Assembly: GCF_900176335.1 (NCBI RefSeq)
Contig: NZ_FWXW01000001.1
Span: forward strand, 1-64,000
Reading direction: 5' to 3'
DNA: 64,000 bases
Source of the DNA: Papillibacter cinnamivorans DSM 12816
Lineage (GTDB): Bacteria > Bacillota > Clostridia > Oscillospirales > Oscillospiraceae
The notes beneath the pieces were generated by a model. That model had not been told where the DNA came from. It saw only the letters and a list, made by a program, of their open reading frames with translations, and made no database searches. Shown here piece by piece: positions 1 to 7,514 of the stretch. The stretch's first letter is position 1. The number at the start of each line of letters is the position of its first letter. The translations under genes and the position numbers were made by a program.

Positions 1-2
1 CC

Positions 3-506
3 GAATGGCTGATGAAAGGAATCGCAAAGTACGGCGACACGGTGACCGATCTGCTGCACGGCGCCGCGAAAAACGCGGATGACGCCGCCGAATGGGGCCT
101 TCTCGTCTCCGCCGTCCGGAAAGCGGAGGAATCCGCCGACATTCTCAAATCCGCCGCCAGGAACGCCGACGAAGCCCTGGACGCCGCCCAAAGCGCCGCC
201 AAGTCCGCCGATGAGCTCATTGAGGGCACGGGGAATGTAGTTACTGCTAAATCGTTTAAACTAACTCCCACGCACTCTAAAATGTTAAGCAACAAGGAAT
301 TCAGCGCTTTGATGGATAACATTAAAGTCAATGGCATTCAAGAATCCATAAAATATATAAAGTATAATGGTAACATGTATGTTGTCGATGGACATCACAG
401 ATTGCTGGCGGCAAAGAAGTTGGGTATCACGGAGGTCCCGATAGAAGAGGTTAAGCTACCCTACAAGAGTTATGGAACATTTGAAGATTTGTTCTGGGGC
501 AATTGA
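3..506 (+). CDS. C-terminal end of a polymorphic toxin, ParB-like nuclease tip (5' end outside window)
   Basis: The frame is open from the left edge, so this is the end of a longer protein; an internal Met lies at position 12. The first ~80 residues are an Ala/Asp-rich helical linker with repeats of the type SAAxxADE. The last ~85 residues are a ParB/sulfiredoxin-like domain: a region around MLSNKEFSALMDNI, then the signature VVDGHHRLLAAKKLG, in which GHHR is the family's conserved motif. ParB-fold nuclease tips are known toxin modules of Rhs/contact-dependent polymorphic toxins. The linker recurs almost unchanged at 1562-1790 in front of a different toxin tip, as expected for exchangeable C-terminal ends. 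Base composition drops sharply at the linker/toxin border (about position 236), a sign of an acquired module. Nuclease activity is inferred from the family. Confidence 0.72.
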   Translation, partial: EWLMKGIAKYGDTVTDLLHGAAKNADDAAEWGLLVSAVRKAEESADILKSAARNADEALDAAQSAAKSADELIEGTGNVVTAKSFKLTPTHSKMLSNKEFSALMDNIKVNGIQESIKYIKYNGNMYVVDGHHRLLAAKKLGITEVPIEEVKLPYKSYGTFEDLFWGN

Positions 507-522
507 AATCAAAAATATGAAC

Positions 523-572
523 CGGTTACCGATATGCCACAATATAGAGATATTGTGGCATATCGGTAACCG
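523..572. repeat. Perfect 23-bp inverted repeat with 4-nt loop
   Basis: The left arm (523-545) and right arm (550-572) are exact reverse complements around the loop AGAG; the arms begin CGGTTACCGATATG. It lies between the ParB-like toxin stop and the phosphoesterase start. It lacks a T-run on the + side (followed by AAAGAAAAGG), so it is not a textbook terminator. It could be a transcript-processing or attenuating hairpin, a protein-binding palindrome or a small palindromic repeat. Confidence 0.8.
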
Positions 573-594
573 AAAGAAAAGGAAGCAACAGATC

Positions 595-1275
595 ATGATG
601 TATATAACAGGAGATACCCATATACCGATAGATATAATTAAATTAGGCAACAAGAGATTCCCTACGCAAAAAAACCTGTCTGCCGAAGATTATGTAATTA
701 TCTGCGGGGACTTTGGGGGCGTCTGGGATAACAGTAATGAAGAACAGTATTGGCTAAAATGGTTAAAAGAAAAAAACTTTACAACATTATTTGTAGATGG
801 AAATCATGAAAATTACAGAATGCTGAATAAAGAATTTCCAATTATACAGTTCTGTGGTGGAAATGCTCATAGAATTAATGAGAAACTCTTCCATTTAATG
901 CGCGGACAAGTGTTTCATATAAATGATAAGAAAATATTTACAATGGGCGGAGCAAGTTCTCATGATAGAGAATTAAGAAAAGAAGAGAAAAATTGGTGGC
1001 CGCAAGAAATGCCATCTCCAGAAGAATATCAAATTGCTATGAATAATTTGAATACTGTTGATTGGGAAGTAGATTATATCGTTACCCACTGCGCACCCAA
1101 TTCTATCCAAAGACAAGTAAAACCCGAATATGAAGAAAATGAATTAACTTGTTTTTTTGAAAGCATAAATAAAATGTTGAATTTTAAAAAGTGGTTTTTT
1201 GGACATTATCATGTTGACAGAATAGTTGATAACAGATATTTTTGCCTCTTTGAAACAATGCAGGAAATTGTGTAA
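595..1275 (+). CDS. Calcineurin-like metallophosphoesterase
   Basis: A 226-residue protein. ATG 595 is chosen because AAAGGAAG lies about 8 bases upstream; the in-frame extension to 472 runs back through the palindrome. Metallophosphoesterase motifs are in order: ITGDTHIP (GDxH near the N-terminus), VIICGDFGG (GDxx), FVDGNHEN (GNH-E), IVTHCAP (TH) and FGHYHVD (GHxH). These are the metal ligands of the calcineurin-type phosphoesterase fold, so the active site looks intact. No signal peptide is seen, so it is probably cytosolic. It sits where an immunity gene normally follows a toxin tip, and is AT-rich like the toxin tip before it. Phosphoesterases are not a usual immunity family, so that role is only positional inference. 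The substrate is unknown. Confidence 0.75.
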   Translation: MMYITGDTHIPIDIIKLGNKRFPTQKNLSAEDYVIICGDFGGVWDNSNEEQYWLKWLKEKNFTTLFVDGNHENYRMLNKEFPIIQFCGGNAHRINEKLFHLMRGQVFHINDKKIFTMGGASSHDRELRKEEKNWWPQEMPSPEEYQIAMNNLNTVDWEVDYIVTHCAPNSIQRQVKPEYEENELTCFFESINKMLNFKKWFFGHYHVDRIVDNRYFCLFETMQEIV

Positions 1276-1334
1276 AAAATATGATTCTTTTTTGAAAAAA
1301 TTATACTCTATTATTGATCCCACTATATAAACTT

Positions 1335-1547
1335 TGACCCTGCTCGGGAGCGCCTTTCAGCCCGCACTGCGGGCTGATGTGCGTTGCGCCGGGGACGCTT
1401 GCGGCCCCGGCGCTTTATCCAGCTCCATTTTCGACGCAGTAGATTTGCCCGATTTGAGTGGAACAGGGTAAATCTAATTAAGCAAAGGCACAGTTCGTTT
1501 GCTTTCGCGGAGACACTGACCCCCGCCCTTGCCGCCGCGGCGAAGAT
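1335..1547 (+). repeat. Long direct repeat, copy 1, bounding toxin cassette
   Basis: About 212 bases beginning TGACCCTGCTCGGGAGCG recur at 2701-2912 with roughly 90 percent identity by eye. The repeat contains two hairpins: CAGCCCGC/GCGGGCTG and a GC-rich stem near 1386-1413 that is mismatched once here but perfect in copy 2. Its right part runs into toxin linker coding sequence (frame FAFAETLTPALAAAA). The arrangement suggests that recombination between repeats moves toxin-immunity cassettes. Confidence 0.8.
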
Positions 1548-1860
1548 AAGCCCCGAAGCCTCCGAATGGCTGATGAAAGGAATCGCAAAGTACGGCGACA
1601 CGGTGACCGATCTGCTGCACGGCGCCGCGAAAAACGCGGACGACGCCGCCGAGTGGGGCCTTCTCGTCTCCGCCGTCCGGAAAGCGGAAGACTCCGGCGG
1701 CATCCTCAAGTCCGCCGCCAGGTCCGCCGACGAGCTTCTTGAGAGCGCGGGGAAGACTTTTACCCAAGGGTCGAAAATACCGGACGATCTCCTAAATGCC
1801 AAGCCGTCAAATTCTCCAGCCGTCAACAAGTGGCTCAATGGTGGAGGAAAATTGAAATAA
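1384..1860 (+). CDS. Displaced polymorphic-toxin linker module (5' part of a frameshifted cassette)
   Basis: The meaningful coding part starts around 1498 (AETLTPALAAAA). From 1562 to about 1730 it is nearly identical to the linker at 3-170, including WLMKGIAKYGDTVTDLLHGA. The first 38 or so codons read through the hairpins of the direct repeat and begin at a TTG inside a stem, so this is probably not an independently started gene but an orphan cassette awaiting recombination with the upstream toxin. Compared with the left-edge copy it lacks one ~14-codon Ala-rich unit. The frame stops at 1860 just after KWLNGGGK; the continuation of the toxin is in the next frame from about 1845. Confidence 0.55.
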   Translation: MRRGRLRPRRFIQLHFRRSRFARFEWNRVNLIKQRHSSFAFAETLTPALAAAAKISPEASEWLMKGIAKYGDTVTDLLHGAAKNADDAAEWGLLVSAVRKAEDSGGILKSAARSADELLESAGKTFTQGSKIPDDLLNAKPSNSPAVNKWLNGGGKLK

Positions 1861-2147
1861 ATAATGGGACGTGGAAATATACCAACCCACAAGGTGTTTC
1901 AGTTACATACAAAAATGGCTATCCAGATTTCAAAGGCTCAGGACATGTTGTTCAGGAAGCGAATATTGGCGGGTTCACAGATTATTACAGAGATTTCAAA
2001 AATGCCGATATGATAACCGGAGGGCGCATGGACCCCATAAATAATGTATGGCACCATCTTGAGGATGGAAGAACATTGCAAGAAGTCAATAAGCAAATTC
2101 ATATGCAGTTTACCCACAGGGGTGGAATGTCAGCAATAAAAAGGTAA
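1830..2147 (+). CDS. WHH/HNH-EndoVII-family nuclease toxin tip (frameshifted from its linker)
   Basis: The reading frame carries a compact nuclease-like domain: GGRMDPINNVWHHLEDGRT and then HMQFTHRGGMSAIKR. The WHH signature followed by DGRT and a downstream HxxxxHxGG is typical of the HNH/EndoVII toxins found at the tips of polymorphic toxins. The first ~10 codons overlap the linker frame that ends at 1860. Adding one A to the run at 1850-1853 would join linker and toxin as GGGKIEINNGTW, so the locus has a single-base deletion, or depends on slippage. The ATG at 1830 has no convincing ribosome site. The SUKH gene immediately downstream supports its identity as a toxin. Confidence 0.65.
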   Translation: MAQWWRKIEINNGTWKYTNPQGVSVTYKNGYPDFKGSGHVVQEANIGGFTDYYRDFKNADMITGGRMDPINNVWHHLEDGRTLQEVNKQIHMQFTHRGGMSAIKR

Positions 2148-2159
2148 GAGGTGAGGCAA

Positions 2160-2600
2160 ATGACAATAGATAAATTTGGCACTGCGAAAATAGAAACAAT
2201 CAGAGCATTTGAAAACCAATATCATCTTCGACTGCCCAATGACTATATTAAATTCCTACTGGAATACAACGGAGGAATCATAGAAAAAGATGAGAAATGC
2301 CAAGTTTTCGTGAAAAGCCTTAAAGGAACGATTCATGTTGATGTTCTATATGGAATTGGCACGACTCATGAAAATGCGAACATTGATACATGGATGGCCA
2401 TGTTTAAGGACGACATGCTGGATGGGGCCGTCGTCATAGGCGATAGTATTGAACATGGATTCCTTGTTTTGATGTGCTCAGGTGATAATACCGGTATATG
2501 TTACTGGGATCACACCTATGAATTCCCGAGTTCAAATGATGAATCAAACATGTACTTTATCGCAGATACATTTTCCGATTTTGCAAAAGGTCTTTTGTAA
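2160..2600 (+). CDS. SMI1/KNR4 (SUKH) family immunity protein
   Basis: A 146-residue protein. ATG 2160 is preceded by AAGAGGTGAGG. The N-terminal half shows the SUKH pattern: helix AFENQYHLRLPNDYIKFLLE, then YNGG. It continues with GVVIGDS-like (GAVVIGDSIEHGFLVL) and CYWDHTYEF strands, and ends in a helix DTFSDFAKGLL. SUKH-superfamily proteins are the commonest immunity proteins of polymorphic nuclease toxins and bind the toxin tip in the cytosol. It follows the WHH toxin frame by 12 bases, the standard toxin-immunity order. Length and composition (AT-rich) match the cassette. Confidence 0.82.
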   Translation: MTIDKFGTAKIETIRAFENQYHLRLPNDYIKFLLEYNGGIIEKDEKCQVFVKSLKGTIHVDVLYGIGTTHENANIDTWMAMFKDDMLDGAVVIGDSIEHGFLVLMCSGDNTGICYWDHTYEFPSSNDESNMYFIADTFSDFAKGLL

Positions 2601-2700
2601 TTTTAATTGTATAGGGGCCGTTCACGACCCCTATCAAGCCCTTGACACATGCGGTTTTTCGCAAAGCACGACACCTAATGCGACTCCATCGCACGAAATC

Positions 2701-2912
2701 TGACCCTGCTCGGGAGCGCCTTTCAGCCCGCACTGCGGGCTGATGTGCGTTGCGCCGGGGCCGCTTGCGGCCCCGGCGCTTTATCCAGCTCCATTTTCGA
2801 CGCAGTAGATTTGCCCGATTTTATTGGAACAGGAAAATCTAATTAAACAAAGGCACAGTATGCTTGCTTCCGCGGACGTTCCTGACCCCCGCCCTTGCCG
2901 CAGCGGCGAAGA
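2701..2912 (+). repeat. Long direct repeat, copy 2, with no toxin module behind it
   Basis: Second copy of the repeat at 1335-1547. The frame after it (LASADVPDPRP) quickly loses similarity to the linker, so this copy is a bare end or the scar of a lost cassette. The whole stretch 2601-3080 holds no convincing gene: only this repeat, its terminator-like stem, and a promoter-like site at 2978. Confidence 0.8.
2752..2783 (+). terminator. GC-rich hairpin inside direct repeat, terminator-like
   Basis: Arms GCGCCGGGGCCGC (2752-2764) and its exact complement (2767-2779) around a 2-base loop are followed by TTTA. It lies 150 bases after the SUKH stop. The T-tract is short, so efficiency is uncertain. 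Confidence 0.5.
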
Positions 2913-2977
2913 CGGGCCTCGTGACAGCGTAGGAACGGCTCCAATCCCCTGGAATTGACAAAATAATTTTATACCGC

Positions 2978-3006
2978 TTGTTTTTAATGGATTGCATTTA
3001 TATAAT
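2978..3006 (+). promoter_or_regulatory. Candidate sigma-A promoter for the membrane-protein gene
   Basis: TTGTTT at 2978-2983 and a perfect TATAAT at 3001-3006, spaced by 17 bases. The -35 matches only in TTG. The nearest downstream start is at 3081. Confidence 0.45.
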
Positions 3007-3080
3007 ATCATACGAAAAGTAAATTATGGTATTATTAACAGAATCAAGAATCGGGCGGCGCGCCAATAGGGGATGACGGC

Positions 3081-3746
3081 TTGAATCGTTTGCGGAAAAC
3101 GAAACATGGCGGGAAGGACGCTGCGGAAGAATGGGATTCTCCCGACAAAGCGAATGGCTCCGCATTTTTTGATGCGGCTTTGCAGGATAAGGCAAAGGAG
3201 TCTCGAAAGGGACTGATCTTGTTTTCAATCGTGTTTTGCGCCGTGATGGCGTATTTCTATTTGAGTATGATGATATTGATTCTGCTTCTCGGAGCAATCC
3301 TGTATCTGATTCTGAAAAAGGGCCTCAAATGGAAGGGCAGAGAATTTGAAATATCCTATATCGTCATACTGAACTGTATTTTGATGTTATTTGTTCTGGT
3401 TTCAATCGCCATATTGAGCGTCTATTACGGGGATATCATCACAGATATGATAAGCTCCCCCCGGAATATATACCTGCTTGATTTTCCGCTGTGTGCCTCC
3501 CAGATCATCCTGGCCTCTGTTTTTTACGGAAAGAGGAACAAAGCCGTGCTCACCGCTCTTCTCTGTACCGAGACCGTATGCGTGGTCATGTACGGCTATA
3601 ACCTGGTATTTAATTCGCACGGTCCGAATCAAATCGGGATCCTCCTTTGTTATATTGCCTGGCGCATCCTGGCCATTTTCCTGATGATTCAATATCTGAC
3701 CGGAAGAGAACCTGCGCTGCAGCCGGAGGAATATGACGTACGGTAA
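3081..3746 (+). CDS. Integral membrane protein of unknown function
   Basis: A 221-residue protein with a TTG start preceded by AGGGGATG. The first ~45 residues are polar and lysine-rich. They are followed by about six hydrophobic segments (ILFSIVFCAVMAYF, LILLLGAILYLIL, VILNCILMLFVLVSIAIL, an amphipathic FPLCASQIILASVF, ALLCTETVCVVMYGY, IAWRILAIFLMIQYL) and a short acidic tail. No catalytic motif is recognised. It stands alone between the toxin-locus end and a strong hairpin at 3809, so it seems monocistronic. Confidence 0.65.
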   Translation: MNRLRKTKHGGKDAAEEWDSPDKANGSAFFDAALQDKAKESRKGLILFSIVFCAVMAYFYLSMMILILLLGAILYLILKKGLKWKGREFEISYIVILNCILMLFVLVSIAILSVYYGDIITDMISSPRNIYLLDFPLCASQIILASVFYGKRNKAVLTALLCTETVCVVMYGYNLVFNSHGPNQIGILLCYIAWRILAIFLMIQYLTGREPALQPEEYDVR

Positions 3747-3808
3747 AATGAAAAGCAGGCAGACAGATCAGAAGCGGCATGCCGCCGGATGAAATGATAA
3801 GATGAATG

Positions 3809-3862
3809 GCGGACCGGCCGGAGAAACCCTGAAAACGGGTTTTTCGGAACCGGTCCGCTTTT
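3809..3862 (+). terminator. Long hairpin terminator
   Basis: Outer arms GCGGACCGG (3809-3817) and CCGGTCCGC (3850-3858) are perfect. The inner arms around a GAAAAC loop are nearly perfect, and CTTTT follows. It separates the membrane-protein gene from the kinase-like gene. Confidence 0.65.
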
Positions 3863-3958
3863 GGAATGATCAATGGACACTCGTCATGGGAAAACGGAAA
3901 CCCGGCACTTCAAATTTTTCCGATACCAAGGTATAATGGAAAAAAGGTGGTGCCGCCG

Positions 3959-5071
3959 TTGGACTTCATGGATGTCTATACGCTCTACACCCTTTCCCAT
4001 ATCGCGGCGCTGACGGCCTGCGTGATTCTATCGGCCCTGATAAATGCTTTTTTAGCAGTGAGGGTCAGGAAGGACGCGCTGCTGGCCGTCTATCTTGCCG
4101 TACAGGCGCTCCTTCTTCTTTGGATTGTGGGCAAAATCCTGGAGCTGGTGGCGCCCGTATTGTCCGTGGCGCAGATCTGCGCGCAGGCGCAGTGGATTGT
4201 GAGACTTCTTCTGCTTCCGGTCCTGGCGCTGTTTTTTGCCTTCCTGCGCAGGAAAAACAAAGACGGCAAATTCACAGCGCTCTCCGCCGCGGTTTTCCTG
4301 GCTGATGCCGTGCTTACGCTTCTGCCGTTTTTTCCTGTCTCGTTTTGGGTTTCGGATCTGTCGCCCGAGCTTGCCTTTGCGGTTATTTCCACTTTCGCCT
4401 ATTGGGGGAGAAGGGATATCTTTACCGGGCTTTCCGATCTGTCCATAGACCTGTTTGCCGACCGCATCGAAGACGCCGTGATATTATTCGACAGCTCCGA
4501 CAGATTCATGGACAGCAATAAAAACGCCCTGAAGCTCTTTCCTTTCCTGGGGAAGAGGTCCTCCCTGCGGGAACTTTACGGGTATCTTGCCGGGCACTCC
4601 GGGCCCAACACCTCGCTTCCGACCCTGTTCCTGCCGGAATTTGAGCCTTTCGATCTGGCTCTGGAAAGCGGCTCCGGCCTTCGGTATTTCCGCGTCAGCG
4701 CCGCCCGGGCGGGGAACGAAACCCGCCCCTCCACCGTCATGACCTTCTCGGATGTCACCGAGAGGACGAAGCTTCTGCGGGACCTGGAGGGAAAAAACCG
4801 GGCTCTGAAGGAAAAGAACGAAGAATTGAAGCGGTATATCGATGCGACCTCCCGCCTGGAAAACGAGCAGGAGAAATACCGCGCCGCTATGGAGATTCAG
4901 CAGCGTATCGGGCAGAGCATCGCGGAGCTTTTAATCGGCCTGGAGGCGATGGAAACCGCGGCCGTACGCGGGGAGGACCCGGCTCTCGGCGAAAGGCTGG
5001 ATAGGATGATCGAAAGCTGCAGGATGGTAATGTCCGAGATCCGCAAGTCGGTGAGTGACCTCACAGACTGA
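3959..5071 (+). CDS. Degenerate sensor histidine kinase (no phospho-acceptor His, no ATPase domain)
   Basis: A 370-residue protein. TTG 3959 is chosen from the ribosome site AAAAAGGTGG; ATG 3968 is the alternative. The order is five or six membrane segments (about residues 8-160), a PAS-like segment (about 170-270, DAVILFDSSDRFMDSN), a coiled coil (about 275-305) and a HisKA_3-like helix pair to the end. The N-terminal part aligns by eye with the kinase encoded at 5754-7469 (LLxxYLxVQxxLLLWxxxKI, LFFAF). At the H-box the active paralog reads AREVHDILGHS, whereas this protein reads AMEIQQRIGQS with Gln314 in place of His; no HATPase domain follows. It cannot autophosphorylate by the normal route. 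A role as sensor partner or dimerisation modulator of the intact kinase is inference. A response regulator gene follows 27 bases later. Confidence 0.75.
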   Translation: MDFMDVYTLYTLSHIAALTACVILSALINAFLAVRVRKDALLAVYLAVQALLLLWIVGKILELVAPVLSVAQICAQAQWIVRLLLLPVLALFFAFLRRKNKDGKFTALSAAVFLADAVLTLLPFFPVSFWVSDLSPELAFAVISTFAYWGRRDIFTGLSDLSIDLFADRIEDAVILFDSSDRFMDSNKNALKLFPFLGKRSSLRELYGYLAGHSGPNTSLPTLFLPEFEPFDLALESGSGLRYFRVSAARAGNETRPSTVMTFSDVTERTKLLRDLEGKNRALKEKNEELKRYIDATSRLENEQEKYRAAMEIQQRIGQSIAELLIGLEAMETAAVRGEDPALGERLDRMIESCRMVMSEIRKSVSDLTD

Positions 5072-5098
5072 ACTAAGCCATGGAAAGGAGAAAGAGAT

Positions 5099-5761
5099 AT
5101 GATCAAGGTTGCCATTGCGGACGATCAGACGCTGATCCGGCAGATGCTGTCCATGATCCTTTCCCAGAACGGGGAATTTCTCGTTTCGGGCGAAGCCGCC
5201 GACGGAGAGGAGCTCCTCCGCCTGTGCCGGGAACATACTCCCGACGTGGTGCTTCTGGACATCAAAATGCCGTCCTACGACGGGATTTACGCCCTGAACG
5301 CCATTAAAAGCGAATTCCCTGAAACGAAGGTCATTCTTCTCACCACCTTCGGAGACGAAAAAAATATACTCCGCGCGTTTTCGGGCGGAGCGGACGGCTA
5401 TATTTTGAAGGACATCCGTCCTCAGATGCTGATTTCCGCCATTAAAAGCGTCTGCGACGGCATTTTCGTCGCCCATGAGAGCGTAGCCGCCGTGCTGCGC
5501 AGGCATGTGTGCGCGTCCGTCGCCGGCAGGTCGGCCCAGCTGGACATGGCCGACGAGATTTATGACGAGTATGGCCTGGACATCACCGACAGAAAGATTC
5601 TCAAATATGTCACCGCCGGGAAGAGCAACCGGGAAATCGCGGAGCTTCTCAATTTCTCCGAGGGCACCATCAAAAATCGGATCTCCCGCATTCTCAGCAT
5701 CACCGGCCAGAAGGACAGGACCCAGATGGCCGTTTTTGCCCTGAAAAACGAGCTTATATGA
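5099..5761 (+). CDS. NarL/FixJ-family response regulator
   Basis: A 220-residue protein; ATG follows GAAAGGAG. The receiver domain (1-120) has the acidic pair D9-D10, phospho-acceptor Asp54 in VVLLDIKMP, a Thr in LLTTFGDE and the Lys in ILKDI. A ~35-residue linker leads to a LuxR-type HTH (about 155-215, LDITDRKILKYVTAGKSNRE ... GTIKNRISRIL). It should bind DNA and control transcription once phosphorylated. Its 3' end overlaps the convergent kinase gene by 8 bases. Its upstream neighbour is a kinase-like protein unable to donate phosphate, so the opposite-strand kinase is the likely phosphodonor (inference). Confidence 0.9.
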   Translation: MIKVAIADDQTLIRQMLSMILSQNGEFLVSGEAADGEELLRLCREHTPDVVLLDIKMPSYDGIYALNAIKSEFPETKVILLTTFGDEKNILRAFSGGADGYILKDIRPQMLISAIKSVCDGIFVAHESVAAVLRRHVCASVAGRSAQLDMADEIYDEYGLDITDRKILKYVTAGKSNREIAELLNFSEGTIKNRISRILSITGQKDRTQMAVFALKNELI

Positions 5762-7469
5762 AGGGAAGAAAGGCCCGGAGGGAAAACCCTCCCTCCTCCG
5801 GGGAGCTGAACTCCAGTCTTCCCCCCAGGGGAGCAAGCCGCTCCTCCATTCCGGAAAGGCCCATTCCCTTGACGATCTTGCCGCAGCCGGAGCCGTTGTC
5901 CATGACGTAGATTTCCAATCCATGGCCTGCGTTCCTCAGGATGATGTCGACCCTGTCCGCGCCCCCGTGACGGATGGCGTTTGTCACTCCCTCGCGGCAG
6001 ACCTTGTAGGCCGCCTCCGCGCGCTCCGATGCAAGCTCGGGGAGTCTTCCTGAAATGGAGATCTCCACCGATACGGATGCCTTTTCGGCGTCCTCCTTCA
6101 GCGCGGAGAGCATATCCCGCAGGCCGCCAGAATTCTCCCCGTCCGGGGTTTCCCGGGCGGGATTTCTTTTTATGCTGTTTTTCAGAGGTTCCATGGCGTT
6201 TCGTATGGATTGCGCTAATTCGTCTCCTGCCGCGGGAGACATCCTGGCGGTTTCCAGGATGGTGATGGCCAGCACCACGGAGTGCCCCAGAATGTCGTGC
6301 ACCTCCCGGGCGATATAGTTTTTCCGCCTCGTCACAATGAGGGCTCTCTGTACGCCGGCCTCGTTTTCCAGGATCCGGTTGAGCCTGGAGAGCGCCTCGT
6401 TGCGCTTTTCCGATTCCTTCAGCAGCATTTGCCGGAGCGTCGCGTCGGAAAACTGAAGGAATGTGCCGATGTGCCGGCCGCGGTTTTCCACGGGACCGCA
6501 TTTCATCCGGATAAAGCCTCCCGTTTCTGTCTCGTAGACATGGCTCCCGAAGCAGGTTTTGCCTGCGGGGAACCCTGCTGTCTGAAACCGACGGACGGAT
6601 GCTTCCGATGGGCGCCGGGCAGAGTCCGAAGGATTCCTGGCGAAAAGCTGCCCGCCTTCGAAGAGGGTCTGAAACGTGCTGTTGTAATCCGAAACCCGCC
6701 CGGACCCGTCCAGAAGGAGGATCCCGTCCGGATGCAGATCCATCGCGGCCCGCCAGGTGATCTTCAGATCGTCGAAAAACCGGTATCGGAAGACGGCCAG
6801 GGCAAACATGAAAAGCGAGATGTTGCAGGCGATGGGCGTGATGTCGCAGGGGGGCGAGAACCCGAAGAGAGGCTCCACCCAGCCAAAGACGTACAGGATG
6901 TTGGCAATCAGGGGAACGAGGATCGCGACGGAAAACAGAACTGCCTGCAGCCGCTTTTCCCCGAACTGGTGAAAATAGTTTTTCCCGCACAGGAGGATTC
7001 CCCCCGCGATCAGTACGTAATGATACGCCTGATGCGCGTAAAAGGCCGGACCGAAGCTGTCGCCCCAGAAGTCAAAGCGGGAGTAAAACAGATGATGGAG
7101 AGGATTGGTGGAGAGAATCAGAAGGGTGATAAAAGGGAAAACGGAAAGCACGGCCAGGGTTCTTCCGGCAGGAAATCTCCCCTTGGCGTAATAAAACGCG
7201 AAGGCGAAAAATAAAACGCCCAGAGAGCAGATGCCGACATACTGGATTACGACAAATAGAAATTTAAGCTCCACAGTCGGGGAGACGTTTTTCAGAATCT
7301 TCGCCGTCATCCAGAGAAGCAAAGCTCCCTGCACTGAGAGGTAGGAATAAAGCAGAGGAATCTTCTTTGCTTTCATCCAGATTGCGGTGTTCACCGTCAC
7401 CAGCAGAAAGATGGACGCGATCTGCAGCTCAACCAGATAGTATGTCTCATAGGCGAATGTGAGATCCAT
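5754..7469 (-). CDS. 7TM sensor histidine kinase, HisKA_3 type
   Basis: A 571-residue protein. ATG 7469 is supported by GGAGGTGA 9 bases upstream; the longer frame to 7565 has no such site. Residues ~10-235 form seven membrane helices of the 7TM histidine-kinase sensor family (NPLHHLFYSRFDFWGDSFG, YHYVLIAGGILL). A PAS-like domain follows (~240-345), then a coiled coil, a HisKA_3 domain with His391 in AREVHDILGHS, and a HATPase domain with Asn497 (EGVTNAIRHGG), DNGSG near 524-528 and GMGLSGMEERL. It is a complete NarL-partner kinase and the intact paralog of the degenerate protein at 3959-5071. It is convergent with the response regulator and divergent from the lipoprotein at 7609. Confidence 0.88.
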   Translation of the reverse strand: MDLTFAYETYYLVELQIASIFLLVTVNTAIWMKAKKIPLLYSYLSVQGALLLWMTAKILKNVSPTVELKFLFVVIQYVGICSLGVLFFAFAFYYAKGRFPAGRTLAVLSVFPFITLLILSTNPLHHLFYSRFDFWGDSFGPAFYAHQAYHYVLIAGGILLCGKNYFHQFGEKRLQAVLFSVAILVPLIANILYVFGWVEPLFGFSPPCDITPIACNISLFMFALAVFRYRFFDDLKITWRAAMDLHPDGILLLDGSGRVSDYNSTFQTLFEGGQLFARNPSDSARRPSEASVRRFQTAGFPAGKTCFGSHVYETETGGFIRMKCGPVENRGRHIGTFLQFSDATLRQMLLKESEKRNEALSRLNRILENEAGVQRALIVTRRKNYIAREVHDILGHSVVLAITILETARMSPAAGDELAQSIRNAMEPLKNSIKRNPARETPDGENSGGLRDMLSALKEDAEKASVSVEISISGRLPELASERAEAAYKVCREGVTNAIRHGGADRVDIILRNAGHGLEIYVMDNGSGCGKIVKGMGLSGMEERLAPLGGRLEFSSPEEGGFSLRAFLPFI

Positions 7470-7514
7470 AGCGTAAATTTCACCTCCCGTGCTTACCGTA
7501 AAATGGAAGTATAT

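Noticed and set aside
1845-1856. Programmed -1 frameshift joining linker and nuclease
   Set aside because: The site lacks a canonical slippery heptamer and a close downstream hairpin, so a single-base deletion is simpler.
5560-6990. Second minus-strand frame of 476 codons within the kinase
   Set aside because: It is the out-of-frame shadow of the kinase at 5754-7469, Arg/Pro-rich and without motifs.
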